From NCBI RefSeq assembly GCF_016093275.1, contig NZ_JAEDAK010000002.1, positions 512,496-576,495 of the forward strand: DNA of 64,000 bases, written 5' to 3'. The translations under genes and the position numbers were made by a program. The notes beneath the pieces are model-generated. The model was not told the DNA's origin. It was given only the letters and a program-made list of their open reading frames with translations, and ran no database searches. Below, in pieces: positions 1 through 7,741 of the stretch (position 1 is the first letter of the stretch; the number at the start of each line of letters is the position of its first letter). The stretch is from Inhella proteolytica. Lineage in GTDB: Bacteria; Pseudomonadota; Gammaproteobacteria; Burkholderiales; Burkholderiaceae_C.

Positions 1-586
1 CCGCCGCTACCTGGAGCAGCACATCGGCCGCGAGCTCGCCCATCTGCAGCGGGCACGGCGCAGCAACCCCGCGGCCTCGCTCGGGCTCTATGTGTTCGAC
101 GTCGACCACTTCAAGTCGATCAACGACCGCCATGGCCATGGCGTGGGAGACAAGGTGCTGGTCACGCTCAGCCGCCGGGTGCAGGCCATCACGCGCGAGA
201 CCGATCTGCTGGTGCGCTGGGGCGGCGAGGAGTTCCTGCTGCTGGCCCGGCTCGACTGCCCGGAGCGCTGCGCGCAAATTGCGGCGCGCCTGCTGCAGGC
301 GGTCAATGGCACGCCTTTCGCGGTCGGGGCCGCGGAGCCCATCCCCGTCACCTGCACCATCGGCGCCGTGCGCCTGCCCTTCATCGAAGCGGCCGATGCC
401 CCCGCCTGGACGAACCTGGTGGCCCTGGCCGACCTGGCGCTCTACGAGGGCAAGGCGCGCGGCCGCAACCGCTGGGTGCTGGTGAACAACCAGGCCCTGC
501 GCGACGCCGAGGGCCTGGCGCAGGCGCTGCAGCGGCCGCTGCAGCAGTCGGTGGCAGAGGGGCTGGTCGAGCTCTCCACCGGCTGA
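1..586 (+). CDS. Diguanylate cyclase (GGDEF domain), 3' part only
   Basis: The gene enters from the left edge; the first in-frame codon is at base 2, and only the last ~194 residues are present. They form a GGDEF domain that makes cyclic di-GMP from two GTP. The start RRYLEQHIGREL is the end of the usual 'LTGLxNRRYL' helix, followed by FDVDHFKSIND (metal-binding Asp) and the signature GGEEF. An RETD motif lies five residues before GGEEF, the spacing of the product-inhibition I-site RxxD, so feedback inhibition by c-di-GMP is likely. The sensory N-terminus is outside the window, so the signal it responds to cannot be read. The catalytic signature looks intact. Confidence 0.93.
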   Translation, partial: RRYLEQHIGRELAHLQRARRSNPAASLGLYVFDVDHFKSINDRHGHGVGDKVLVTLSRRVQAITRETDLLVRWGGEEFLLLARLDCPERCAQIAARLLQAVNGTPFAVGAAEPIPVTCTIGAVRLPFIEAADAPAWTNLVALADLALYEGKARGRNRWVLVNNQALRDAEGLAQALQRPLQQSVAEGLVELSTG

Positions 587-672
587 GCAGCCGGTGCGGC
601 TGGCGGTCCTCGCCAGCTGTTGCAAGTTCTTACCTGCACCCCTCGGGTAAGGCCCGATATCTGGCATCTGAT

Positions 673-693
673 TGGTATCTACAGTGCATACCA
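673..693. promoter_or_regulatory. Candidate operator upstream of the chitinase cluster
   Basis: TGGTAT (673-678) and ATACCA (688-693) form a perfect 6-bp inverted repeat with a 9-base spacer, in the 217-base gap before the first chitinase. GntR/HutC-family regulators of N-acetylglucosamine use often bind TGGT...ACCA-type palindromes, so this could tie chitinase expression to chitin breakdown products. That link is inference. The rest of 587-803 shows no gene. Confidence 0.3.
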
Positions 694-803
694 CCACGAG
701 ATCAGTTGCAGTCCAGACCTCGATGGCCGTGGCAGCCCTACAGGCCGCCGGTCCTCACGCAAGGCGCGGAAGTCTGGAGCGCCACCCCTGAACGGAGTCG
801 TTC

Positions 804-2462
804 ATGGCCTCTCGGAACCCGGCCCTGCTGGGCCTGCTGCTGTGCAGCACCGCCGGCACCGCGCTGGCACAAACAGTGGATTGCGGTTCGCTCCCTGTTT
901 GGTCTCCTACTGGTATCTACACATCCCCGCAGCAAGTGCAAGACCAGGGCAAGGCCTACCGGGCCAACTGGTGGAACCAGGGTGCCACCCCGGCGGCGAA
1001 CTCGGGGCCCTGGCAGGTCTGGACCTTGCAAGGCACTTGCAGCGGAGGGGGCGGGGGCGGCAACCAGGCGCCACAGGCCAGCTTCAGCGTCAGCAGCGAG
1101 GCCCTGAGCATCAGCCTGGACGCCAGCACCTCGCGCGACCCCGACGGCACGCTGCGCAGCTGGAGCTGGAGCCTGGGCGATGGCCAGAGCGCCAGCGGCG
1201 CGCGCATCAGCCACCGCTACGCCGCGCCCGGCACCTATGCCGTGACGCTCACCGTCACGGACGACTGGGGCGCCACGGCCAGCAAGTCCCAGTCCGTGAC
1301 CGTGGCCGCCGTGGTGCGCGACCCGGTGAGCGGCAAGTGGCTGCTGCGCGCGGCCGATGTGCGCGCCACCGAGGCCGCGCTGACCGACAGCCCGCTGTTC
1401 CGCGCCGTGCAGGCTTCGGTGGCCACGCGCAGCCAGGCCGTGGTGGACGCGGTGCGGCCCGGCGCCAGCGCCAACCCCGAGAACGTGCGCCGCGTGGAGC
1501 GCCTGCTGCCCCTCACGCAATGGGACTATCTGTTCCCGCTGCGCGACCCGGCCTACAGCTACACCGGCTTCCTGCAATCCGTCGCCAAGTTCGCCGGCGT
1601 CTGCGCCAGCTACGGCGATGGCCGCGACGCCGACGCCATCTGCCGCAAGACCCTGGCGACGATGTTTGCGCACTTCGCGCAGGAGACGGGCGCGCACGAC
1701 CGCAACCACGCCATCCCCGAATGGCGCCAGGCGCTCTACTTCCTGCGCGAGTCCGGCTGCAACGAGGGCAGCTACGGCTGCCCCTACAACAACGAGTGCC
1801 TGCCCAGCACCTGGCAAGGCCAGACCTGGCCCTGCGGCAAGGACGCGCAAGGCCGCTACAAGCAGTACTTCGGGCGCGGCGCCAAGCAGCTCTCGTACAA
1901 CTACAACTACGGCCCCTTCTCGGACGCGATGTTTGGCGATGTGCGCGTGCTGCTGAACGCGCCCGAGCAGGTCGCCGACACCTGGCTGAACCTGGCCTCG
2001 GCGCTGTTCTTCTACGCCTACCCGGCCTCGCCCAAACCCAGCATGCTGCATGTGGTGGATGGCAGCTGGCAGCCCAATGCGGTGGACCGCGCCGCCGGCA
2101 TCGCGCCGGGCTTTGGCGCCACCACGAATGTGATCAACGGCGGCATCGAGTGCGGGCATGGCTACGAGAAGCCGCAGTCGGTCAATCGCATCGCCTACTA
2201 CCGCCAGTTCGCCGCGGCGCTGAACGTGCCCATCACCGCGCAGGAGGAACTCGGCTGCGCCAACCAGAAGCGCTTCGAGGTCGGCGGCGCCGGTGCGCTG
2301 GACATCTACTGGGACCAGGACTGGTCCTACCGCGCCGACATGCCCGAGGGCAAGGCGTTCGCATGCAAAAGGGTGGGCTACCAGACCGCCTTCTTCGCAC
2401 TCAAGAGCGGCGACTACCAGCGCTGCGTCGAGAAGTTCTTTGACGTGATCGTCAAGCCCTAA
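804..2462 (+). CDS. Secreted GH19 chitinase with CBM5/12-like and PKD modules
   Basis: A 552-residue endochitinase expected to cut chitin outside the cell. Residues 1-22 are a signal peptide ending ALA. Residues ~26-78 are an aromatic-rich chitin-binding module (WSPTGIYTS, YRANWWNQG, WQVW) of the CBM5/12 type. A six-glycine linker leads to a PKD domain (~87-170, SRDPDGTL and WSLGDG). The rest is a glycoside hydrolase 19 domain: AHFAQETGAHDRN carries the likely general acid Glu294, followed by NEGSYGCPYNN and YFGRGAKQLSYNYNYG. Cysteine pairs suit an exported protein. ATG 804 has GGAG eight bases upstream. It is the first of three co-directional chitinase genes and may be co-transcribed with them. 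Bacterial GH19 enzymes are inverting and can also act on fungal walls. Confidence 0.93.
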   Translation: MASRNPALLGLLLCSTAGTALAQTVDCGSLPVWSPTGIYTSPQQVQDQGKAYRANWWNQGATPAANSGPWQVWTLQGTCSGGGGGGNQAPQASFSVSSEALSISLDASTSRDPDGTLRSWSWSLGDGQSASGARISHRYAAPGTYAVTLTVTDDWGATASKSQSVTVAAVVRDPVSGKWLLRAADVRATEAALTDSPLFRAVQASVATRSQAVVDAVRPGASANPENVRRVERLLPLTQWDYLFPLRDPAYSYTGFLQSVAKFAGVCASYGDGRDADAICRKTLATMFAHFAQETGAHDRNHAIPEWRQALYFLRESGCNEGSYGCPYNNECLPSTWQGQTWPCGKDAQGRYKQYFGRGAKQLSYNYNYGPFSDAMFGDVRVLLNAPEQVADTWLNLASALFFYAYPASPKPSMLHVVDGSWQPNAVDRAAGIAPGFGATTNVINGGIECGHGYEKPQSVNRIAYYRQFAAALNVPITAQEELGCANQKRFEVGGAGALDIYWDQDWSYRADMPEGKAFACKRVGYQTAFFALKSGDYQRCVEKFFDVIVKP

Positions 2463-2531
2463 GCCCCATCCAACCCCGCCCTTCAAGCCCCCGTCGCGCG
2501 GGGCCGGGGCGAACTCACGCCGGAATTCCCC

Positions 2532-5381
2532 ATGCGACTCAAGCCTCTCGTTGCCTTGCTGCTGAGCAGCGGCGCCCTGCCCGCCCTCGCCTACGACTGC
2601 ACCGGCCTGCCCGAGTGGAGCGCCAGCGCCATCTACACCGGTGGCAAAAAGGTCCAGCAGGCCAACCTGGCCTACGAGGCCAAGTGGTGGACCCAGAACG
2701 ACAGCCCGGCCCTGCGCTCGGGCCAATGGGATGTCTGGAAGCCCCTGGGCAATTGCGATGGCGGCACGCCCAACCAGCCGCCCGTGGCCAGCTTCACGCA
2801 CTCGGCCAGCGGCCTGAGCCTGAGCGTGGACGCCGCCGCCTCCAGCGACCCCGATGGCCAGATCGCCAGCTACGCCTGGAGCTTTGGCGATGGCAGCACC
2901 GCCACGGGCGTGCGCGCCAGCCGCAGCTATGCCTCCGCGGGCAGCTACTCGGTGAGCCTGACCGTGACCGACAACAAGGGCGCCACGCACAGCAGCAGCC
3001 GCGTTGTCACGGTCAGCAGCGGCGCCAACCAGGCGCCCACGGTGCAGCTCAGCAGCCCCACGGAAGGCAGCAGCGTGCCGGCCGGCACGGTGCTCAGCCT
3101 GGCCGCGAATGCAGCCGATGCCGATGGCACGGTCGCCAAGGTGGGCTTCTACGTGAACGGCAGCCTGGTGGGCGAGGACAGCACGGCGCCCTACGCCATC
3201 AACTGGACGGCCGCCGGCAGCAGTGCCGAGATCATGGCCCGCGCCACCGACAACCTCGGCGCCAGCCGCGACAGCACCGCGGTGCGCATCAGCATCGGCA
3301 CCCAGCCCACGGGCCACGAGCGCTGCCGCCCCGATGGCTTGGTCACCAGCCCCGGCACCGCGCCGGCCTACTGCAAGGTCTACGACGAGCAGGGCCGCGA
3401 AGCGATGGGCGCCGACAAGCCGCGCCGCATCATTGGCTACTTCACCAGCTGGCGCACCGGCAAGAACGGCCAGCCGGCCTACCTGGCCCACCAGATCCCC
3501 TGGGGCCAGCTGACCCACATCAACTACGCCTTCGCCCATGTCGACGGCAACAACCGGCTCTCGATCGGCAATGCGGCCGACCCCAACAACGCCGCCACCA
3601 GCCTGAGCTGGCCCGGCGTGGCCGGCGCCGAGCTGGACCCCGCGCTGCCCTACAAGGGCCACTTCAACCTGCTGAACAAGTTCAAGAAGCAACACCCCAA
3701 GGTCAAGACCCTGATCTCCGTGGGCGGCTGGGCCGAGACCGGCGGCTACTTCAACGACGCCGGCCAGCGCGTCGCCAGCGGCGGCTTCTACACGCTGACG
3801 ACGAATGCCGACGGCAGCGCCAATCAGGTCGGCATCAACACCTTCGCCGATTCGACCGTGGCCTTCCTGCGCCAGTACGGCTTCGACGGCGTGGACATCG
3901 ACTACGAGTACGCCACCAGCATGAAGGACGCCGGCAACCCCGACGACTTCGCCATCTCCAACGCCCGCCGCGCCAGCCTGGTGAAGAACTACGCGGTGCT
4001 GATGCGCGTGCTGCGCGAGAAGCTGGACGCGGCCAGCCAGCAGGACCAGCGCCACTACCTGCTGACCGTGGCTGCCCCCTCTTCGGCCTACCTGCTGCGC
4101 GGCATGGAGAGCTACCCCGTCACGCAGTACCTGGACTACGTGAACATCATGAGCTACGACCTGCACGGCGCCTGGAACCAGTTCGTCGGCCCCAACGCCG
4201 CGCTGTATGACGATGGCCGCGACGCCGAGCTGCAGGCCTGGAACTACTACAGCGCCAGCCAGTACGCGCGCATCGGCTACCTGAACACCGACTGGGCGGC
4301 GCACTATTTCCGCGGCGCGCTGCCGGCCGGCCGCATCAACATCGGCCTGCCCTACTACACGCGCGGCTGGAAGGACGTGCAGGGCGGCACGAATGGGCTG
4401 TGGGGCACGGCCGCGCAGACCGACCAGACGCGTTGCCCGGCTGGCACCGGCGGCGGCACGGTGCAGAAATGCGGCGCCGGCGCGGTGGGCATCGACAACC
4501 TCTGGCACGACCTGGACAGCCAGGGCCGCGAGATGCCGGCGGGCTCCAACCCCATGTGGCATGCGATGAATCTGGCCCAGGGCAAGGCCGGCAGCTATCT
4601 GGCCGCCTATGGGCTGACACCGGCCAGCGACCCCGAGGACCGCCTGACCGGCACCTATGCGCGGCACTACGACGCCACCCTCGTCGCCCCCTGGCTGTGG
4701 AACGCGCAGAAGAAGGTCTTCCTGAGCACCGAGGACGAGCAGTCCGTCGCCGTCAAGGCCCAGTACGTGGCCGACAAGGGCCTCGGCGGCGTGATGTTCT
4801 GGGAGCTGGCGGGGGACTACGCCTATGACACCGCCAAGGCCGAGTACGGCATGGGCAGCACCCTGACCACCCTGCTCTACAACAAGCTCAAGAGCGCGGC
4901 GCCCTATGGCAACCAGCTCGGTCGCGCTGCCGGCCCGGCCGAGCGCATCGACCTCGGCTTCAAGATCGACGGCTTCGCGCTCGGTGATGCGAACTACCCG
5001 ATCAACCCCACGCTGACCCTGACGAACCGCAGCAGCCAGACCCTGCCCGGCGGGACCGAGTTCAGCTTCGATGTGCCCACCGCCATTCCCGCCACGCTGA
5101 CCGACCAGAGCGGCGTGGGCCTGCAGGTGGTGCAGAGCGGCGCCAACCCGGCCGGGCACAACATCGGCGGCCTGCTGAGCGAGTTCCATCGCGCCAGCTT
5201 CAAGCTGCCCGGCTGGCAGAGCCTGGCCCCCGGGGCCAGCGTCGCCATCCGCCTGAACTACTACCTGCCCATGCCCGTGCCGAGCAACTGGAGCGTCAGC
5301 TTCGGGGGCAAGAGCTATGGCCTGGTGCAGGAAGCCCGCCGCGGCGCTGCCGCCGCCCCTGCCTCCCTCGCACGTCGTTGA
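2532..5381 (+). CDS. Secreted multidomain GH18 chitinase
   Basis: A 949-residue exported chitinase. Signal peptide 1-20 (PALA/YDC); CBM5/12 module ~21-75 (WSASAIYTGG, YEAKWWTQN, WDVWK); PKD domain ~80-165; bacterial Ig-like domain ~168-258 (SSPTEGSSVPAG). The GH18 barrel begins near residue 297 (RIIGYFTSW). The DxxDxDxE signature reads DGVDIDYE, with catalytic acid Glu459, and VNIMSYDLHG and MFWELAGDY are further barrel motifs. A C-terminal domain after ~800 (IDLGFKIDGF, LTLTNRSSQTLPGG) resembles the extra C-terminal module of ChiA/ChiC-type enzymes. GH18 enzymes use substrate-assisted retention. The gene follows the GH19 gene after 69 bases and precedes another GH18 gene by 22 bases. The overall layout suggests action on crystalline chitin. 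Confidence 0.94.
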   Translation: MRLKPLVALLLSSGALPALAYDCTGLPEWSASAIYTGGKKVQQANLAYEAKWWTQNDSPALRSGQWDVWKPLGNCDGGTPNQPPVASFTHSASGLSLSVDAAASSDPDGQIASYAWSFGDGSTATGVRASRSYASAGSYSVSLTVTDNKGATHSSSRVVTVSSGANQAPTVQLSSPTEGSSVPAGTVLSLAANAADADGTVAKVGFYVNGSLVGEDSTAPYAINWTAAGSSAEIMARATDNLGASRDSTAVRISIGTQPTGHERCRPDGLVTSPGTAPAYCKVYDEQGREAMGADKPRRIIGYFTSWRTGKNGQPAYLAHQIPWGQLTHINYAFAHVDGNNRLSIGNAADPNNAATSLSWPGVAGAELDPALPYKGHFNLLNKFKKQHPKVKTLISVGGWAETGGYFNDAGQRVASGGFYTLTTNADGSANQVGINTFADSTVAFLRQYGFDGVDIDYEYATSMKDAGNPDDFAISNARRASLVKNYAVLMRVLREKLDAASQQDQRHYLLTVAAPSSAYLLRGMESYPVTQYLDYVNIMSYDLHGAWNQFVGPNAALYDDGRDAELQAWNYYSASQYARIGYLNTDWAAHYFRGALPAGRINIGLPYYTRGWKDVQGGTNGLWGTAAQTDQTRCPAGTGGGTVQKCGAGAVGIDNLWHDLDSQGREMPAGSNPMWHAMNLAQGKAGSYLAAYGLTPASDPEDRLTGTYARHYDATLVAPWLWNAQKKVFLSTEDEQSVAVKAQYVADKGLGGVMFWELAGDYAYDTAKAEYGMGSTLTTLLYNKLKSAAPYGNQLGRAAGPAERIDLGFKIDGFALGDANYPINPTLTLTNRSSQTLPGGTEFSFDVPTAIPATLTDQSGVGLQVVQSGANPAGHNIGGLLSEFHRASFKLPGWQSLAPGASVAIRLNYYLPMPVPSNWSVSFGGKSYGLVQEARRGAAAAPASLARR

Positions 5382-5403
5382 GCCCTCACCCCAAGGAATC
5401 CTC

Positions 5404-7446
5404 ATGAACTTCCGCAAGCAACGCACCGCCCTCGCCGCCGCCATCCTGCTCGGCGCGGCCGCCCAGGCCCAGGCCTACAACTGCACCGGCCTGCCCGAAT
5501 GGAGCGGCAGCGCCATCTACACCGGCGGCCTCAAGGTCCAGCAGACCGGCCAGGCCTACGAGGCCAAGTGGTGGACCCAGAACGAGAGCCCGGTTCTGCG
5601 CTCGGGCCAATGGGATGTCTGGAAAAAGCTCGGCGCCTGCGATGGCGCGGGCACCGACACCACCGCCCCGTCCGTGCCCGCGGGCCTGAGCGCCAGCAAC
5701 ATCACAACCAGCAGCATCACCCTGAGCTGGCAGGCCAGCAGCGACAACGCCGGCGGCAGCGGCGTGGCCGGCTACGAGCTGCTGCGCGGCGGCCAGCTGA
5801 TCGCCAGCCCCACCGGCACCAGCCATACCGACACCGGGTTGAGCGCCGGCACCGCCTACAGCTACACCGTGCGTGCCAAGGACGTGGCCGGCAATGTCTC
5901 GGCCGCCAGTGCCGCGCTGCTGACCAGCACCGCCAGCGGCGCCTGCGCCAGCCCGCCCACCACGCCCTCGGGCTTGAACAGCCCGAGCCGCAGCAGCAAC
6001 AGCATCGGCCTGGCCTGGAACGCCGTGGCCGCCGGCCCCAACTGCACGGTGCAGTACCGCCTGCTGCAAGCCGGCAGCAGCGTGGCCCAGGGCGCGGCCA
6101 CCAGCGCCAATGTGACGAACCTGAGCCCCGACACCGCCTACAGCTTCAGCGTGCAGGCCTTCAACCAGGCCGGCAATTCGCCGGTCTCCGCCCCCATCAG
6201 CGTGCGCACCGATCCACTCGGCCAGGGCGGTGCCAAGAACGTCATCGGCTACTTCGCGCAATGGGGCATCTATGGCCGCAACTACCTGGTGAAGCACATC
6301 GACAGCAGCGGCGCCGCACCCCACCTCACGCACATCAATTACGCCTTCGGCAATGTGCGCAACAACCGCTGCGAGGTCGGCCTGACCGTGCCCAGCAATG
6401 AGCAGACCGGCGTCGGCGGCGATGCCTTTGCCGACTACAGCAAGGCCTTCCAGGCCGACCAGAGCGTGGACGGCGTGGCCGACCGCTGGGACCAGCCCCT
6501 GCGCGGCAACTGGGGCCAGCTGAAGAAGCTCAAGGCCAAGTACCCCAAGCTCAAGGTGCTGATCTCGCTGGGCGGCTGGACCTACTCGCGTGGCTTCTCC
6601 AGCGCCGCGCGGCCGGAGAACCGCGTGGCCTTCGTCAAGAGCTGCGTCGACGCCTATATCAAGGGCGATCTGCCGGTCACCGACGGCGCCGGCGGCACTG
6701 CCGCGGCAGCGGGTGTGTTCGACGGCATCGACATCGATTGGGAGTACCCGAACGCCTGCGGCCTGGCCTGCGGCCAGCCCGAGGACCGCGCCAACTTCAC
6801 CGCCCTGATGGCCGAGTTCCGCCGCCAACTGAACGCCGTGCGACCCGGCCTGCTGCTGACCATGGCCGCGCCCGCCGGTGTCGACAAGGTGCGCGCCTTC
6901 GACCCCGGCCTGGCCCATCCGTCGATGGACTTCATCAATGTGATGACCTACGACTTCCACGGCAGTTGGGAGAACCGTACCGGCTTCCACTCCGGCCTGT
7001 ACGGCAACAGCGCCGACCCCTCGACGGGCGACGCGCGCCAGTACAACACCCATGCCGGCCTGCAGGCCTACCTGGATGCCGGCGTGCCAGCCGCCAAGCT
7101 GAACCTCGGCATCGGCTACTACGGCCGCGGCTGGACGGGCGTGCCCAACGTCAACAACGGCCTGTTCCAGACCAGCAGCGGCGCCGCCCCGGGCACTTAT
7201 GAGGCGGGCAACGAGGACTACAAGGTGCTGAAGAACCTGGCCTGGCCCAGCTTCGTCGACCCGCAAAGCCGCGCGCAGTGGATCTACAACGGCACGACCT
7301 TCTGGAGCTTCGACACCCCGGCACAGGTCACCGAGAAGATGAACTACGTGAAGAGCAAGAACCTCGGCGGCGCCTTCTTCTGGGAGTTCAGCGGCGATGA
7401 CCCGCAGGCCTCGCTGACCAAGGCGATCGGCAACGGGCTGAAGTAA
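5404..7446 (+). CDS. Secreted GH18 chitinase with two fibronectin III modules
   Basis: A 680-residue exported chitinase. The ATG at 5404 is chosen because AAGGAA lies just upstream and it begins a clean signal peptide (1-24, ending AQA); an upstream in-frame start would precede it with an unrelated tail. The CBM5/12 module (~25-77) is nearly identical to that of the preceding gene (CTGLPEWSxSAIYTGG, YEAKWWTQN, SGQWDVWK). Two FnIII domains follow (~83-175 and ~180-272), then GH18 from ~280: LISLGGWTYS, DGIDIDWE with catalytic Glu447, VMTYDFHGSW and FFWEFSGDD. It lacks the PKD, Ig-like and C-terminal modules of its neighbour, so the two probably differ in mode of attack. It is the last gene of the chitinase cluster and is followed by a strong hairpin. 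Confidence 0.94.
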   Translation: MNFRKQRTALAAAILLGAAAQAQAYNCTGLPEWSGSAIYTGGLKVQQTGQAYEAKWWTQNESPVLRSGQWDVWKKLGACDGAGTDTTAPSVPAGLSASNITTSSITLSWQASSDNAGGSGVAGYELLRGGQLIASPTGTSHTDTGLSAGTAYSYTVRAKDVAGNVSAASAALLTSTASGACASPPTTPSGLNSPSRSSNSIGLAWNAVAAGPNCTVQYRLLQAGSSVAQGAATSANVTNLSPDTAYSFSVQAFNQAGNSPVSAPISVRTDPLGQGGAKNVIGYFAQWGIYGRNYLVKHIDSSGAAPHLTHINYAFGNVRNNRCEVGLTVPSNEQTGVGGDAFADYSKAFQADQSVDGVADRWDQPLRGNWGQLKKLKAKYPKLKVLISLGGWTYSRGFSSAARPENRVAFVKSCVDAYIKGDLPVTDGAGGTAAAAGVFDGIDIDWEYPNACGLACGQPEDRANFTALMAEFRRQLNAVRPGLLLTMAAPAGVDKVRAFDPGLAHPSMDFINVMTYDFHGSWENRTGFHSGLYGNSADPSTGDARQYNTHAGLQAYLDAGVPAAKLNLGIGYYGRGWTGVPNVNNGLFQTSSGAAPGTYEAGNEDYKVLKNLAWPSFVDPQSRAQWIYNGTTFWSFDTPAQVTEKMNYVKSKNLGGAFFWEFSGDDPQASLTKAIGNGLK

Positions 7447-7453
7447 GCCCCGC

Positions 7454-7478
7454 GGCGGGCCCGAGGCGCGGGCCCGCC
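7454..7478. terminator. Strong hairpin between convergent genes
   Basis: A 10-bp perfect stem (GGCGGGCCCG / CGGGCCCGCC) with a 5-base loop lies 8 bases after the chitinase stop and before the stop of the convergent small gene. There is no T-run on either side, so it may slow RNA polymerase or protect 3' ends rather than act as a classic intrinsic terminator. Confidence 0.55.
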
Positions 7479-7494
7479 CGCGCCCGTCATGCGC

Positions 7495-7653
7495 TCAACT
7501 CCCGCCGGTCTTGCCGCGCACCACGTCCGTGCCGCCGCGGCCATCGTCCTCATCGGGCGCCACGGCCTTGGCCTTGCTCGGCTTCGGCGCGGCCGCGGTC
7601 TTCGCGGCCGGCTTCGGGGCGGTCTTCTTCGCGGCGGACTTGGAGGTGGCCAT
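7495..7653 (-). CDS. Small Lys/Ala/Pro-rich basic protein
   Basis: A 52-residue open frame starting at ATG 7653 (MATSKSAAKKTAPKPAAKTA...). The first ~30 residues are almost only Lys, Ala and Pro, like the tails of bacterial histone H1-like proteins. The last ~20 are acidic then mixed (APDEDDGRGGTDVVRGKTGG). Such low-complexity proteins usually bind nucleic acid, but nothing more specific can be claimed. It lies 88 bases downstream of the WD40-caspase gene on the same strand, so it may be the last gene of that operon or stand alone. A longer frame upstream has different composition and is probably not coding. Confidence 0.5.
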   Translation of the reverse strand: MATSKSAAKKTAPKPAAKTAAAPKPSKAKAVAPDEDDGRGGTDVVRGKTGGS

Positions 7654-7741
7654 GGGTGCGGCTCCGGGCTGGGGGTGCGGACAGCGTAGGAAGCCGCCGA
7701 CCGGCCAGCAATGGCGGTCTACCCGCAGCCAGATCTGCCGC

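Noticed and set aside
911..921. A second copy of the TGGTATCTAC sequence found at 673
   Set aside because: It lies inside the coding frame of the GH19 gene (SPTGIYTS) and has no inverted partner, so it is most likely chance.
738..5444. A 1568-codon open frame on the minus strand across the chitinase genes
   Set aside because: High GC with G/C third positions leaves few stops on the opposite strand. The plus strand has signal peptides and full catalytic motifs; the minus translation is low-complexity Ala/Gly/Val/Arg with no domain.
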